From NCBI RefSeq assembly GCF_950295315.1, contig NC_080179.1:73861174-73925173 (forward strand): 64,000 nt of DNA. Direction: 5' to 3'. Every line of letters starts with the position of its first letter. Within the stretch, counting starts at the first letter, position 1. Shown piece after piece: positions 21,348 to 40,398 of the stretch. The translations under genes and the position numbers were made by a program. Origin of the DNA: Erinaceus europaeus. Its lineage: Eukaryota; Chordata; Mammalia; Eulipotyphla; Erinaceidae. The notes under the pieces are model-generated. The model ran no database searches. It was not told where the DNA came from and saw only the letters and a list, made by a program, of their open reading frames with translations.

Positions 21348-21880
21348 GGAATCGGGCGGTAGCGCAGCGGGTTAAATGTATGTGGCTGTGGTCTGGGAGG
21401 TGGCGCAGTGGATAAAGCATTGAACTCTCAAGCATGAGGTCCTGAGTTCAGTCCCCGGCAGCACATGTACCACGGTGATGTCTGGTTCTTTCTCTCTTCC
21501 TATGTGTCTCATGAATCTTCTTCTTTTTCTAGCGTTTGCCCTTCTTCCGAGAATAAAATATTTTTAAAAAGAAAAAAAAAATGGCGCACACACAACATTG
21601 TAATAAATAAATAAATGCACGTGGCATGAAGCACAGGAACCAGCATAAGGATCCCGGTTCGAGCACCCTGCTCCCCACCTGCAGAGGAATCACTTCACAG
21701 GCGATGAAGCAGGTCTGCAGGTGTCTGTCTTTCTCTCCCCCTCACGGTCTTCCCCTCCTCTCTCCATTTCTCTCTGTCCTATCTAACAACGACGACAACA
21801 GTAATAACTGTAACAACAATAAAAACAAGGGCAACAAAAGGGAAAATAAATAAAATCAAAAAAAAATTTTTTTAAAAAGA
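21348..21880 (+). mobile_element. SINE-A split by SINE-D
   Basis: A head 21348-21387 stops at AAATGTATGTGGC. D runs 21388-21613, and A resumes at AAATGCACGTGGC (target duplication) to 21880. The D copy has a foreign piece in its 3' part (21506-21555) matching the LINE end at 32.06 kb in reverse. Confidence 0.88.
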
Positions 21881-22390
21881 ATATCAAACAGATGATGAAA
21901 AATTACTTAAGCTGTGAGGGAGAGTGTTCTACAAAGGCTTTTCAGGGGAGGATGAGTAACTGCACCCACGACCCATGTGCAGTACTGTAAACCATTCACC
22001 ACCACCACTCCCATAACAATGATTTAAAATAAAAGAATCTCAAACAATACTTCTACTGATTTTTCTTTTGCACGTAGATGAGATCTGTTTCTACACCTGT
22101 TACATAAAAATAACAGAGGGACCACAAACTAGGGGAGAAGACAATGAATGACGTGTGTAGCTTCATTGCACATCACACCACCAGCCTTTCCGAGAAGTAA
22201 GTTCAGGAGGCCTCAATCCTCCCCACAGTTACCAGGACATGGCTGTCCATCACTCAGGTTAGAAACAGCAACCTAAATCAAGAGCCGGCTGTGGTTTTCT
22301 AGCCAAAAGTTTCTGTGCAAATGAGTCCGAACATTGCTGGTGCTGTCCTTGGGCTTACGGCTCCCACGGCGGCACAGAGATGCCTGAAGA

Positions 22391-31538
<9,148 letters not shown>

Positions 31539-31539
31539 G

Positions 31540-31760
31540 ACGGAGCCCGGCGCCGCACTCAGCACGGCCGGAAGCGGAAGCCAACGGTCGCGCGGTCTGT
31601 TTGTGGGCGTGTCCTTCCTGGGACGTGCCCAATGAGAGGGCGTGCCCTGTTGTGGGCGTGTCCTTGCTGGGACGTGCCCAATGAGAGGGCGCGCCCTGTT
31701 GTGGGCGTGTCCTGGGAGACGTGCTGATGACGCGGGTGGGCGTGTCCCGGGAGGGGTGAG
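31540..31760 (-). promoter_or_regulatory. POLR2D: POLR2D promoter, CpG-rich, with 49-bp tandem repeats
   Basis: Just upstream of the ATG there are two overlapping ETS-like GGAA cores (CCGGAAGCGGAAGCC near 31568-31582) and CpG-rich DNA. From 31603 a 49-bp unit is repeated exactly in phase (starts 31603, 31652, 31701). Each of the first two copies holds GTGGGCGTGTCC (GC/GT box type), GGGACGTGCC and a CCAAT that is inverted relative to the gene. A partial third copy is followed by TGATGACGCG (ATF/CREB-like) and another GTGGGCGTGTCC at 31736. No TATA box is visible. Confidence 0.7.
31603..31749. repeat. 49-bp tandem repeat in the POLR2D promoter
   Basis: Copies begin at 31603, 31652 and 31701, each opening GTGGGCGTGTCC. 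Copies 1 and 2 differ at about two positions over 49 bp. The third diverges after about 15 bp, and a fourth start occurs at 31736. The high identity points to a recent duplication. Confidence 0.9.
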
Positions 31761-31876
31761 ACAGATGGGGACTCTGGCATTGCGCATGCTGAGTCTCCTA
31801 AGTCTGGGGTTCAAGCCCTGAGACCACCATGAGCCAAAACTGAGCAGTGCTCTGGCACAAAAAAATAAATACAAAT
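31757..31876 (+). mobile_element. SINE-C, diverged
   Basis: GAGACAGATGGGGACTCTGG to GAGCAGTGCTCTGGCACAAA; marks the upstream edge of the POLR2D promoter. Confidence 0.7.
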
Positions 31877-31952
31877 AGGGGGGCGGATGGTGCCGCCCTG
31901 GTGAGCGCACAGGTTACCATGGTGAAGCAGTCTTCAGTTCTCTTTCTCTCCC
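31877..31952 (+). mobile_element. SINE-B, internally deleted
   Basis: Head GGGCGGATGGTGCCGCCCTG jumps to GTGAAGCAGTCTTCAG and C/T-rich DNA. Confidence 0.65.
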
Positions 31953-32097
31953 CGTCCTCATCATGCCACTCGGCGCTCCAGACTATGACCCACATAGTCA
32001 ACGACTGCCACCTCTCCAGATTCAAAGGAGGTCTCGAAACTTGACATCAGGCTCAACCTGACGCTGTTGACTGGCTACGGAAGAAGGGCAAACGCTA
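31953..32097 (+). pseudogene. C-terminal fragment of a non-L1 LINE polyprotein
   Basis: Frame from about 31946 reads CHSALQTMTHIVNDCHLSRF then KGGLET, a C-x-QTM-x-HIV-x-x-C pattern of the C-terminal zinc-finger part of several non-LTR retrotransposon clades (Jockey/CR1/RTE-like). After one frameshift it reads DAVDWLRKKGKR and TAG. Followed by AAGAAGAAG and then a SINE-B. Too short to name a clade; not L1. Confidence 0.6.
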
Positions 32098-32296
32098 GAA
32101 GAAGAAGATTTATCTGTTGGATAGAGACAGCCAGAAATTGAAAGGAAAGTGGGTGACAGAGAGACACCTGCACCTGCGGCCCTGCTTCACCACTTGGCAA
32201 AGCTTTCCCCCTGCAGGGGGTGACGGGGGCTCGAACCTGGGTCCTTGTGCATTGTAACATGTGCGCTCAACCAGGCGCGCCACCACTCGGCCCCCC
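32098..32296 (-). mobile_element. SINE-B
   Basis: Inverted full copy ending GCCACCACTCGGCCCC. Confidence 0.9.
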
Positions 32297-32710
32297 AGAA
32301 ATTTGTTTTAATAAGAATAAAAATAAAGGGATGGTGAAGAAAATGTTAATGATTATTTAAATGTATTTTGATCCCAAAGACTACAAAGCCCCAGGTTCAG
32401 TCCCCAGCACTACCTATGCCAGAGCTGGGCAGCTCTATTTCTCCCTCTGCTGGGGAAGCAGTAATTAATTTGCAGTGGATTATGCTGCATCGCTGAGCAC
32501 AGAACAATGACAGACGGACCATTAACACATCTGTTGGGACAGATGCTCCACACATTTGAATGATGCGTAGAAAAGTAAGCACATGAAAAATGGGGCCATT
32601 TTCAATTAAATGAGAACAGATGGTTGTACAGTAAAGGAAATAATGAGAGCACGCTGATTGGCACAGAGGTGAACATTGTTTAGGTATTTAAACTACGATT
32701 CTTGCTCTGG
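32297..32710. other. Mostly unique intergenic DNA with a SINE-C fragment
   Basis: C-like GGTTCAGTCCCCAGCACTAC to GCCAGAGCTGGGCAGCTCT at 32370-32450; no exon seen. Confidence 0.5.
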
Positions 32711-32852
32711 TTTTAATGAAAAAAAGAGATACAGAGAGAAAGATAAATGGAGAGAGAGAGAGAGACCAGAGTAATACTCAACCCTGGCTTATGGTAGTGC
32801 AGGTGATTAAACCTGGGACCTCACAGCCTCATACATGACACAAAAGTCTTCT
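32711..32852 (-). mobile_element. SINE-C
   Basis: Inverted, CAACCCTGGCTTATGGTAGT to CTCATACATGACAC. Confidence 0.65.
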
Positions 32853-32855
32853 GCA

Positions 32856-33053
32856 GGGGACCAGTTGGTGGCACACCTGGTTGAGCTCACATGTTACAGT
32901 GCACAAGGACCCAGGTTCGAGCCCCTATTCCCACCTTCAAGGAGAAAGCTTCACAAGTGGTGTCTCTCTGTCTCTCACCCTCTCTATCCCTCCCTTACCT
33001 CTTGACTTCTGACTGTCTCTATCCAATAAATAAATAAAGATGATTAAAAAATT
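32856..33053 (+). mobile_element. SINE-B
   Basis: Head GGGGACCAGTTGGTGGCACA to CTATCCAATAAATAAATAAA. Confidence 0.88.
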
Positions 33054-33060
33054 AAGTTTT

Positions 33061-33415
33061 CAGGAGTCAGGTGGTAGCACAGCAGGTTAAGCGCAGGTAG
33101 TGCAAAGCCCCTGGCTCCTCACCTGCATAGGGAGTCGCTTCACAGGTGGTGAAGCAGGTCTTCAGATGTCTGTCTTTCTCTGTCCCTCTCTGTCTTCCTC
33201 TCCTCCATTTCTCTCTGTCCTATCCAACAGCAACTACATCAATAAAAACAACAACAATAATAATCACAGCAATGATAAAACAATAAGGGCAACAGAAAGG
33301 AAAAAAATTAGTCTCCAGGAGCAATGGATTCGTGGTGCAGGCAATGAGCCGCAGCAATAACCCTGGAGGCAAATAATAATAATAATAATAACAATAATAA
33401 TAATTCTAAGAGAGA
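33061..33415 (+). mobile_element. SINE-A with module T and AAT tail
   Basis: Part of the head after GCAAAG is deleted; T then AATAATAATAATAACAATAA. Confidence 0.85.
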
Positions 33416-33446
33416 AAACATCAGGGTAATTAAGAATGCTCAAACT

Positions 33447-33812
33447 GAGAGTCAGGCAGTAGCTCAGTGGGTTAAGCGCACATGGTGCAAAGCACAAGGA
33501 CCAGAGTAAAGATCCTGGTTCGAGCCCCCGGCTCCCCTCCTGCAGGGGAGTCGCTTCCCAGGCGGTGAAGCAGGTCTGCCGGTGTCTGTCTTTCTCTCCC
33601 CCTCTCTGTCTTCCCCTCCTCTCTCCATTTCTCTCTGGCCTATCCAACAACGACAGCAATAACAACAACAATAATAATCACAACAAGGCTACAACAACAA
33701 GGGCAACAAATGGGGAAAAAAGTGGCTGGCCTCCAGGAGCAATGGGTTCGTAATGCAGGCACTGAGCCCCAGCAATAACCCTGGAGGCAAAAAAAAAAAA
33801 AAAAAAAAATGG
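33447..33812 (+). mobile_element. SINE-A with module T
   Basis: Complete; poly(A) of about 20. Confidence 0.92.
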
Positions 33813-34135
33813 GGTTGATTCCAGTCACTTCATCACAGTCTCCAGACGCTTAGGGCAGCAGCTGCTATGGCAATCCAAATCCTGTGGGCAGAAATTTCTG
33901 AGACACCTAGACTTCACCTTAGAGCAGGGTTTTGTGATAACAGGATAGAGCCTGAAATGCAGGCTTGGTGGCTTCTATTAGTCAGAAGAATGTACTTTGT
34001 AGACACGTAACAAGCAAAACATATTTTTCAAGGGTAACTGCAAAGGTAACACGTAGTCGGTTTCCAATATCAAGTATCAGGAAGTCTGGGAATCAGAAAA
34101 CTATAACAGAAAAAACAAAACAAAACAAAACCTAC
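33813..34135. other. Unique intergenic stretch
   Basis: About 320 bp, no exon or repeat recognised apart from a CAAAA microsatellite (34114-34130). Confidence 0.45.
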
Positions 34136-34408
34136 AAGGAAAGCTTCACAGTCGGTGAGCCGTGCCGGAGGTGTCTTTTTTCCCTACCATCCGTCTCCCA
34201 GTTTCTCTCTGTACTATCAAATTAAATAAATAAAGTTAAAATAAAATGTTTCAAATAAATAATAAAATAAAAATAAAGAGGAGGGTGGGGGAGACAGCAT
34301 AATGGTTATGCTATCTCAAGCTCATGCCTGAGGCTCCGAAGTCCCAGGTTCAATCCCCTGCACCACCATAAACCAGAGCTGAAAAACAAACAAACAAATA
34401 AATAAAGA
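34136..34408 (+). mobile_element. SINE-B 3' half, then SINE-C
   Basis: 34136-34240 from AAGCTTCACAGTCGGTGAGC; 34283-34408 C copy with GTTATGCTATCTCAAGC insertion. Confidence 0.75.
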
Positions 34409-34419
34409 GGAAATATATG

Positions 34420-34702
34420 GGGCCAGGTGGTGGCACCCCTGGCTAAGTGCACACAGTACAGTGCTCAAGGATGCAAGTTCAAGTCCCTGGTCCCCTCCTG
34501 ATGGGGGAAAACTTCACAAGTGGTGAAGCTGGTCTGCAGGTATCTTCCTCTCTCCACTCTTATCTTTCCCTCCTCTCTCAATTTCTCTGTCCTATCCAAA
34601 AAAAAAAAAGGGGAGGAAATGGCCACCAGGAGCAGTGCATTTGTAGTGCAGGCACTGAGCCTCAGTGATAACCCTGGAGGCAAAAAAAAAAAAAAAAAAA
34701 AG
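34420..34702 (+). mobile_element. SINE-B head with module T
   Basis: B head GGGGCCAGGTGGTGGCACCC, then ATGGCCACCAGGAGCAGTGC to CCCTGGAGGCAAAAA; the clearest B-T combination in the window. Confidence 0.88.
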
Positions 34703-34790
34703 TGGGGCCCAGGCTGTGGTCCACCTGGTTAAGCTGACACATTACAGTGCGCAAGGCCATCTAGTCCCTGCCTGCGGTCACTCCTGGTGC
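34703..34790 (+). mobile_element. SINE-B head fragment
   Basis: GGGGCCCAGGCTGTGGTCCA to CTCCTGGTGCAGC; directly follows the previous A tail. Confidence 0.65.
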
Positions 34791-34936
34791 AGCCCCATAA
34801 TCACCCTGTGATCACTCCCCTTGGGGTCCCCACACACAATCCCTAGTGTGACTCCCCCTGACCCCCGCTGCCACCTTCTATAGTCATTCCCCCTGTGATC
34901 TCCTTAGGGTCTTCCATGATGACTCACCCCATTTCC

Positions 34937-34937
<1 letters not shown>
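34791..34937. repeat. Degenerate GTGATCACTCCCC repeat
   Basis: Imperfect units such as CACCCTGTGATCACTCCCCT and CCCCCTGTGATCTCCTTAGG in about 150 bp. Confidence 0.6.

Positions 34938-34987
<50 letters not shown>
34938..34987. repeat. TTA microsatellite, about 16 units
   Basis: Pure TTA repeat at the 3' end of the next inverted SINE. Confidence 0.95.
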
Positions 34988-35292
34988 CTTGCCTCCAGGG
35001 TTACTGCTGCGGCTCGGTGTCTGCACCATGAACCCACCGCTCCTGGAGGCCATATTTTCCCCTTTTGTTGCCCTTGTTGTTTTCTCATCGTTGTGGTTAT
35101 TATTATTGTCATTGATGTTGTTGTTGAAAGAAATTGAGAGGAGGAGAAGACAGAGAGGAGGATGGACACCTGCAGACCTGTTTTACTTGTGAAACTTGTG
35201 GTCGCTGGGTGCTTGAACCTGGGTCCTTGTGTGGGTCCTTGTGCTTTGTACTATGTGCACTTAACTCAGTGCGCAACTAACTAGCTGGCCCA
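34988..35292 (-). mobile_element. SINE-A/B with module T, inverted
   Basis: Begins with inverted T (GCCTCCAGGGTTACTGCTGC), ends CAACTAACTAGCTGGCCC; core partly deleted. Confidence 0.75.
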
Positions 35293-35673
35293 CTCCCGGG
35301 GTCTCTTGAGTCAACATGTGGACTAGGAATTTGTTCCTCACTGAAGGGGGTAGTGTGGTATCCAAACTTCACATCTGGAAGGGGAAGGACAACTCAAGGG
35401 TGGGGCTTCTTGGGGGGATATTTCTCCTTTTTTAAATTTATTTCTTTATTGGGGAATTAAATGTTTTACATTCAACAGTAAATACAATAGTTTGTACATG
35501 CATAACATTCCCCAGTTTCCCGTTTAGCAATACAACCCCCACTATGTCATTTATCATCCTTCATGGACCTGTATTCTCCCCAACCACCCACCCACCCCAG
35601 AGTCTTTTACTTTGGTGCAATACGCCAATTCCATTTCAGGTTCTACTTGTGTTTTCGTTTCTGATCTTGTTTT

Positions 35674-36656
35674 TCAACTTCGGCCTGAGAGTGAGATCAT
35701 CCCATATTCATCCTTCTGTTTCTGACTTATTTCACTCAACATGATTTTTTCAAGGTCCATCCAAGATCGGCTGAAAACGGTGAATTCACCATTTTTTACA
35801 GCTGAGTAGTATTCCATTGTGTACATATACCACACCTTGCTCAGCCACTCACCTGTTGTTGGACACCTGGGTTGCTTCCAGGTTTTGGCTATTACAAATT
35901 GTGCTGCCAAGAACATATGTGTACACAGATCTTTTTGGATGGGTGTGTTGGGTTCCTTAGGATATATCCCCAGGAGGGAAATTGCAGGGTCATAGGGTAG
36001 ATCCATTTCTAGCCTTCTGAGAGTTCTCCAGACTGTTCTCCACAGAGGTTGGACCAATTGACATTCCCACCAGCAGTGCAGGAGGGTTCCTTTGACCCCA
36101 CACCCTCTCCATCATTTGCTGCTGTTACCTTTTCTGATGTGTGACATTCTCACAGGAGTGAAGTGATATCTCATTGTTGTCTTTATTTGCATTTCTCTGA
36201 CAATCAGAGACTTGGAGCATTTTTTCATGTGTTTCTCTCGGCTTTTTGGATCTCTTCTGTGGTGAATATTCTGTCCAACTCCTCCCCCCATTTTTGGATG
36301 GGGTTATTTGTTGTCTTGTTGTTGAGTCTGGCAAGCTCTTTATGTATGTTGGTTATTAAACTCTTATCTGATGTATGGCATGTAAAGATCTTCTCCCATT
36401 CTGTGAGGGGTCTGTTGATTTGGGTAGTGGTTTCTTTTGCTGTGAAGAAGCTTTTTAATTTGATGTAGTCCCATAGGTTTATACTTGTCTTTGTAATTGG
36501 ATTCGTTTCGTTGAAAATGTCTTTAAAATTTATGCGGAAAAGAGTTCTGCCAATATTTTCCTCTAAGTATTTGATAGTTTGTGGTCTAACATCCAAGTCG
36601 TTGATCCACTTGGAATTTACTTTTGTATTTGGTGAAATACAGTGATTCAGTTTCAT
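35674..36656 (-). pseudogene. L1 ORF2 C-terminal part
   Basis: Three overlapping frames: [40 protein letters not shown], then LEMDLPYDPAISLLGIYPKE and YYSAVKNGEFTVFSRSWMDL. Frame changes between them show it is dead. Confidence 0.9.
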
Positions 36657-36674
36657 TCTTCTGCATGTTTCAAC

Positions 36675-37826
36675 TCATTGCTTCCAACACCATTTGTTGA
36701 AGAGACTCTGCTTTCCCCATGTAATAGTCTGGGCCCCTTTGTCAAAGATTAGATGTCCATAGGTGTGGGGCCTCATTTCTGGGCTCTCAGTTCTATTCCA
36801 CTGGTCAGTATGTCTGTTCATGTTCCAGTACCAAGCAGTTTTGATGACAATGGCTCTATAATACAGTTTGAGATCCGGGAGTGTGATGCCTCCGGTTCTG
36901 TTCTTTTTTCTCAAGATTGTTTTGGCAATTCTAGGTCTTTTCTGGTTCCAGATAGACATTTGTAGCATTTTTTCTATTTTCCAAAAAAATGTGCTTGGGA
37001 TCTTGATGGGGATAGCATTAAATTTGTAGATGGCTCTGGGTAGTATATTCATTTTGATGATGTCAATTCTTCCAACCCATGAACATGGAATATCTTTCCA
37101 CTTCTTTGTGTCTTTCTCAATTTCTTTGAGTAGTGACTCATAATTTTCAGTATACAAGTCTTTCACTTCTTTGGTTAGGTTTACTCCTAGATATTTTATT
37201 GTTTTTGTTGCTATAGTAAAAGGAATTGATTTCTGGATTTCAATTTTTTCTAACTTAGTGTTTGCATAGAGGAATGCCACTGACTTTTGAATGTTAATTT
37301 TATAGCCTGACACCTTACTGTATTGCCTGATGATTTCCAAAAGCTTCTTGCTGGATTCCTTAGGTTTTTCCATGTATACTATCATGTCATCTGCAAATAA
37401 GGAGAGTTTGACTTCTTCTCTTCCAATCTGTATCCCTTGAATTCCTTGCTCCTGCCTGACTGCTATGGCAAGAACTTCTAACACTATGTTGAATAATAAT
37501 GGTGATAGTGGGCAGCCCTGTCTAGTACCTGATCTGAGTGGAAATGCTTCCAGTTTTTCACCATTGAGTATGATGTTGGCTGTAGGTTTGCTATATATAG
37601 ACTCCACTATCTTGAGGAATTTTCCATCTATTCCCATTTTTTGTAGTGTTTTGATCATAAAGGGATGTTGTATTTTGTCAAAGGCTTTCTCTGCATCTAT
37701 TGATATGACCATATGGTTTTTGGTCTTGCTTTTGTTGATGTGGTGGATCACATTGATTGATTTACGTATATTAAACCAACCTTGCATGCCTGGGATAAAC
37801 CCCACTTGGTCATGGTGAACAATCAT
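36675..37826 (-). pseudogene. L1 ORF2 reverse transcriptase part
   Basis: 383 codons open: [27 protein letters not shown] (residues 48-54), [12 protein letters not shown], and catalytic FADD at 144-147. The first part of the RT domain is missing because of the deletion just upstream. Confidence 0.93.
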
Positions 37827-38142
37827 TTTGATTGACTGATCCTCTGAGCATTAAGTAGTGTCCATTCCTATCTTTTTTAATCTTATCTATTTTAAAGTCT
37901 ATCATGTCAGATATGAGAATAGCTGTTCCTGCCCTTTTTTGTGGGCCATTGGCTTGTATGATAGTTTTCCATCCTTTCACTTTAAGTCTGTGTTTGTCTT
38001 GTTGAGTTAGGTGGGTTTCCTGTAGACAGCATATTGTTGGGTTGTGTTTTCTGATCCATCTTCCTACTCTGTGTCTTTTAATAGGTGAATTCAGGCCATT
38101 GACATTTATTGATATCAAAGCTTGAAGATATTTTAACGCCAT
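37827..38142 (-). pseudogene. L1 ORF2 endonuclease N-terminal part
   Basis: ISINVNGLNSPIKRHRVGRW and ICCLQETHLTQQDKHRLK carry the conserved Asn and Glu of the L1 endonuclease. It breaks off after [13 protein letters not shown] and joins the RT region. Confidence 0.9.
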
Positions 38143-38198
38143 TCTTGTAGAGTTTTAGAGTGTTTTGATATATGTCCTATTTGTGGTGGTCTGGTTGT

Positions 38199-39138
38199 TT
38201 ATAGGAGACCTTTCAGAACTTCTTTCAGGGCAGGCTTGGTGATGGTTGCTTCCTTCAACTGTTGCTTGTCTGAGAAGGTTTTGATGCCTCCATCTAGTCT
38301 GAATGACAGTCTAGCAGGATATAGTATTCTTGGCTGAAAGCCTTTCTCATTGAGCACTCGGTAGATATCTTGACATTCTCTTCTGGCCTTTAGTGTTTGT
38401 ATGGAGAAGTCTGCTGCTAATCTTATGGGTTTTGCTTTGTAGGTGACTCTTTGTTTTTCTCTTGCAGACTTCAGGATCCTTTCTTTATCCTTATTCCTTT
38501 CCATTCTAAGTATGATATGTCTTGGTGTCTTTAGGTCTGGGTTAATTCTATTTGGGACCCTCTGGGCTTCTTGAATCTTTATGTCTTTGATGTTGTCTAG
38601 ACTAGAGAAATTTTCAGCTATTATGGCCTGGAGAATGCTTTCTTCCTCCCCTTCTCTTTCTTCCTCTGGTAAGCCAATAATGCGTATATTGTTTCTTTTG
38701 AAGTCATCCCATAGGACTCTGTTGTTGTTTTCAACATCTCTTAATCTCTTTTTTGAGATCTCTTGCTTCTTTTTTTAGTTGTCTCTAATTCATCCTCAAT
38801 CTTGCTAATTCTGTCTTCAGCCTCATAGATTCTATTCTCTCTGCCCTCTACTGTTTTCTGGAGTTCATCTGTTTTGTTGCCCTGCTCTGATACTGTTTTA
38901 GCTTGTTCAGCTAGTTGCCTTCTTAGCTCAGCGATTTCAGCTTTCAGCTCTCTAATAACTATGAGATAATTAGTATTTTCTTCCACATTCTCATTTGTTG
39001 TTCCTGCATTTCTGATTACAATTTTTTCAAATTCTTTACTCACTCCTGTTATTATTTCCTTAGCTAATGTTTGGATGTTGAACTCATTATCTTGTGCTTC
39101 ACCCTCTGGAGGACTTTTAGCTGGACTCTTTTCCTGGT
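38199..39138 (-). pseudogene. L1 ORF1 remnant
   Basis: Coiled-coil part (RELKAEIAELRRQLAEQAKT) at 38741-39043 and C-terminal part (ERILKSAREKQRVTYKAKPI, KGFQPRILYPARLSFR) at 38199-38504, in different frames. ORF1 supplies the RNA-binding trimer in live L1. Confidence 0.85.
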
Positions 39139-39158
39139 TCGAGTCTCAGATATTTTTT

Positions 39159-39514
39159 TAATTTTTATTATTATTATTATTTTTAACAAAACCATAGGGT
39201 AGGAGGGGTACAACTCCACACAATTCCCACCACCCAATCTCCATATCCCACCCCCTCCCCAGTAGCTTTCCCATTCTCTATCCCTCTGGGAGCATGGACC
39301 CAGGGTCATTGTGGGTTGCAGAAGGTAGAAGGTCTGGCTTCTGTAATTGCTTCCCCGCTGAACATGGGCGTTGACTGGTTGGTCCATACTCCCAGTCTGC
39401 CTCTCTCTTTCCCTAGTAGGGTGGGTCTCTGGGGAAGCTGAGCTCCAGGACACATTGGTGGGGTCTTCAATCCAGGGAAGCCTGGCCGGCATCCTGATGA
39501 CACCTGGAACCTGG
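39159..39514 (-). mobile_element. Family F element, 5'-truncated, inside the L1
   Basis: Matches the last 370 bp or so of 27335-28650. Flanked by TCGAGTCTCAGATATTTTTT (39139-39158) and TCGAGTCTCCAATATTTTTT, so it inserted after the L1. Confidence 0.88.
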
Positions 39515-39534
39515 TGTCGAGTCTCCAATATTTT

Positions 39535-40398
39535 TTCTTGTTGTTTTAACCATTTTATATATTATGTTATGAGTTCCCTTTATCAGTACTTTTCAAATTA
39601 TTGATCACTATTGCCTGGATTGACTTGTGTCTAAGTAAATTAATTAAAGGGTTCACAGTGGTGGAAATCAATAGTTGTTTCAATCCCTGAGTTGGAGCTC
39701 AGTGGTTTAAAAGCCTCTTTTTTTTTTTTCCTTCCCTGTAGGCTATGGGAGCCTGAGGGCTTTTAAACTATCAATAGGCTTCTTAGCTTAATCACTGACT
39801 CCTGACCAAGAGATAAAGCAGGGTGTGGCAGAGATAATCCAGTGGTTATGCAAAGAGACTTTCACAGCCCCTCAGCTATGCCACTGAGGTATAGGTCTTC
39901 TCCTGAGTTTCCTGATTAGATCTCTGTCCCCTGGTGTCCCTCCCTGTCGCTGCTCCAGATTCTGAGGGTAGTAGCAATGGAGACTCAGAGTTGCACTTGG
40001 TGAGTCTCTGGGGAGTCCTTTCCTCCCTTCAGCTGTCCCCTTGTTGTGGAGCAGACTGGAGGTGGTGTCTCCACTGATTAACTGCTGAACTGTTAGCAGT
40101 CACTTAAACTCTCCTTAGGCCCCTCTCTCCTCTCTGTCACCGGCCACGCGTGTTTGTACTCACGGGTGATTTACTGGGTTCCTGTGGTCATTCTAGTCCT
40201 GTCTTGTTTCGGTCCCGGGTGGTCTCCTTTGGTATTCCTAGTTGATCCGGGAGAGGAGAGGAGAGGAGAGGAGAGGAGAGGAGAGGAGAGGAGAGGAGAG
40301 GAGAGGAGAGGAGAGGAGAGGAGAGGAGAGGAGAGGAGAGGAGAGGAGAGGAGAGGAAGTGATCTACTGCTCATAGCTCTGCCTCTGGAAGTCGAATC
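39535..40398 (-). mobile_element. L1 5' region (UTR and start of ORF1) with pentanucleotide array
   Basis: No SINE match; continuous with L1 at the family F duplication. Assigned to the L1 by position within the outer target-site duplication. Confidence 0.6.
40245..40357. repeat. GAGAG pentanucleotide microsatellite, about 22 units
   Basis: Pure GGAGA repeats; CTCTC-type in L1 orientation. Confidence 0.95.

Larger units (their letters stand above)
20860..22390 (-). other. POLR2D: POLR2D 3' UTR / downstream flank, 3' end unresolved
   Basis: Reading down from the stop, I found no AATAAA or ATTAAA on the minus strand until AATAAA at 20876-20881, about 1.5 kb away. A non-canonical signal nearer the stop cannot be excluded. 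About 22160-22390 looks unique. Further down lie a SINE-A interrupted by a SINE-D (21348-21880) and a SINE-B fragment; these would be in the transcript if the distal signal is used. Confidence 0.45.

Noticed and set aside
36163..37818. Plus-strand frames of 70-117 codons
   Set aside because: Antisense of L1 ORF2; no independent signal.
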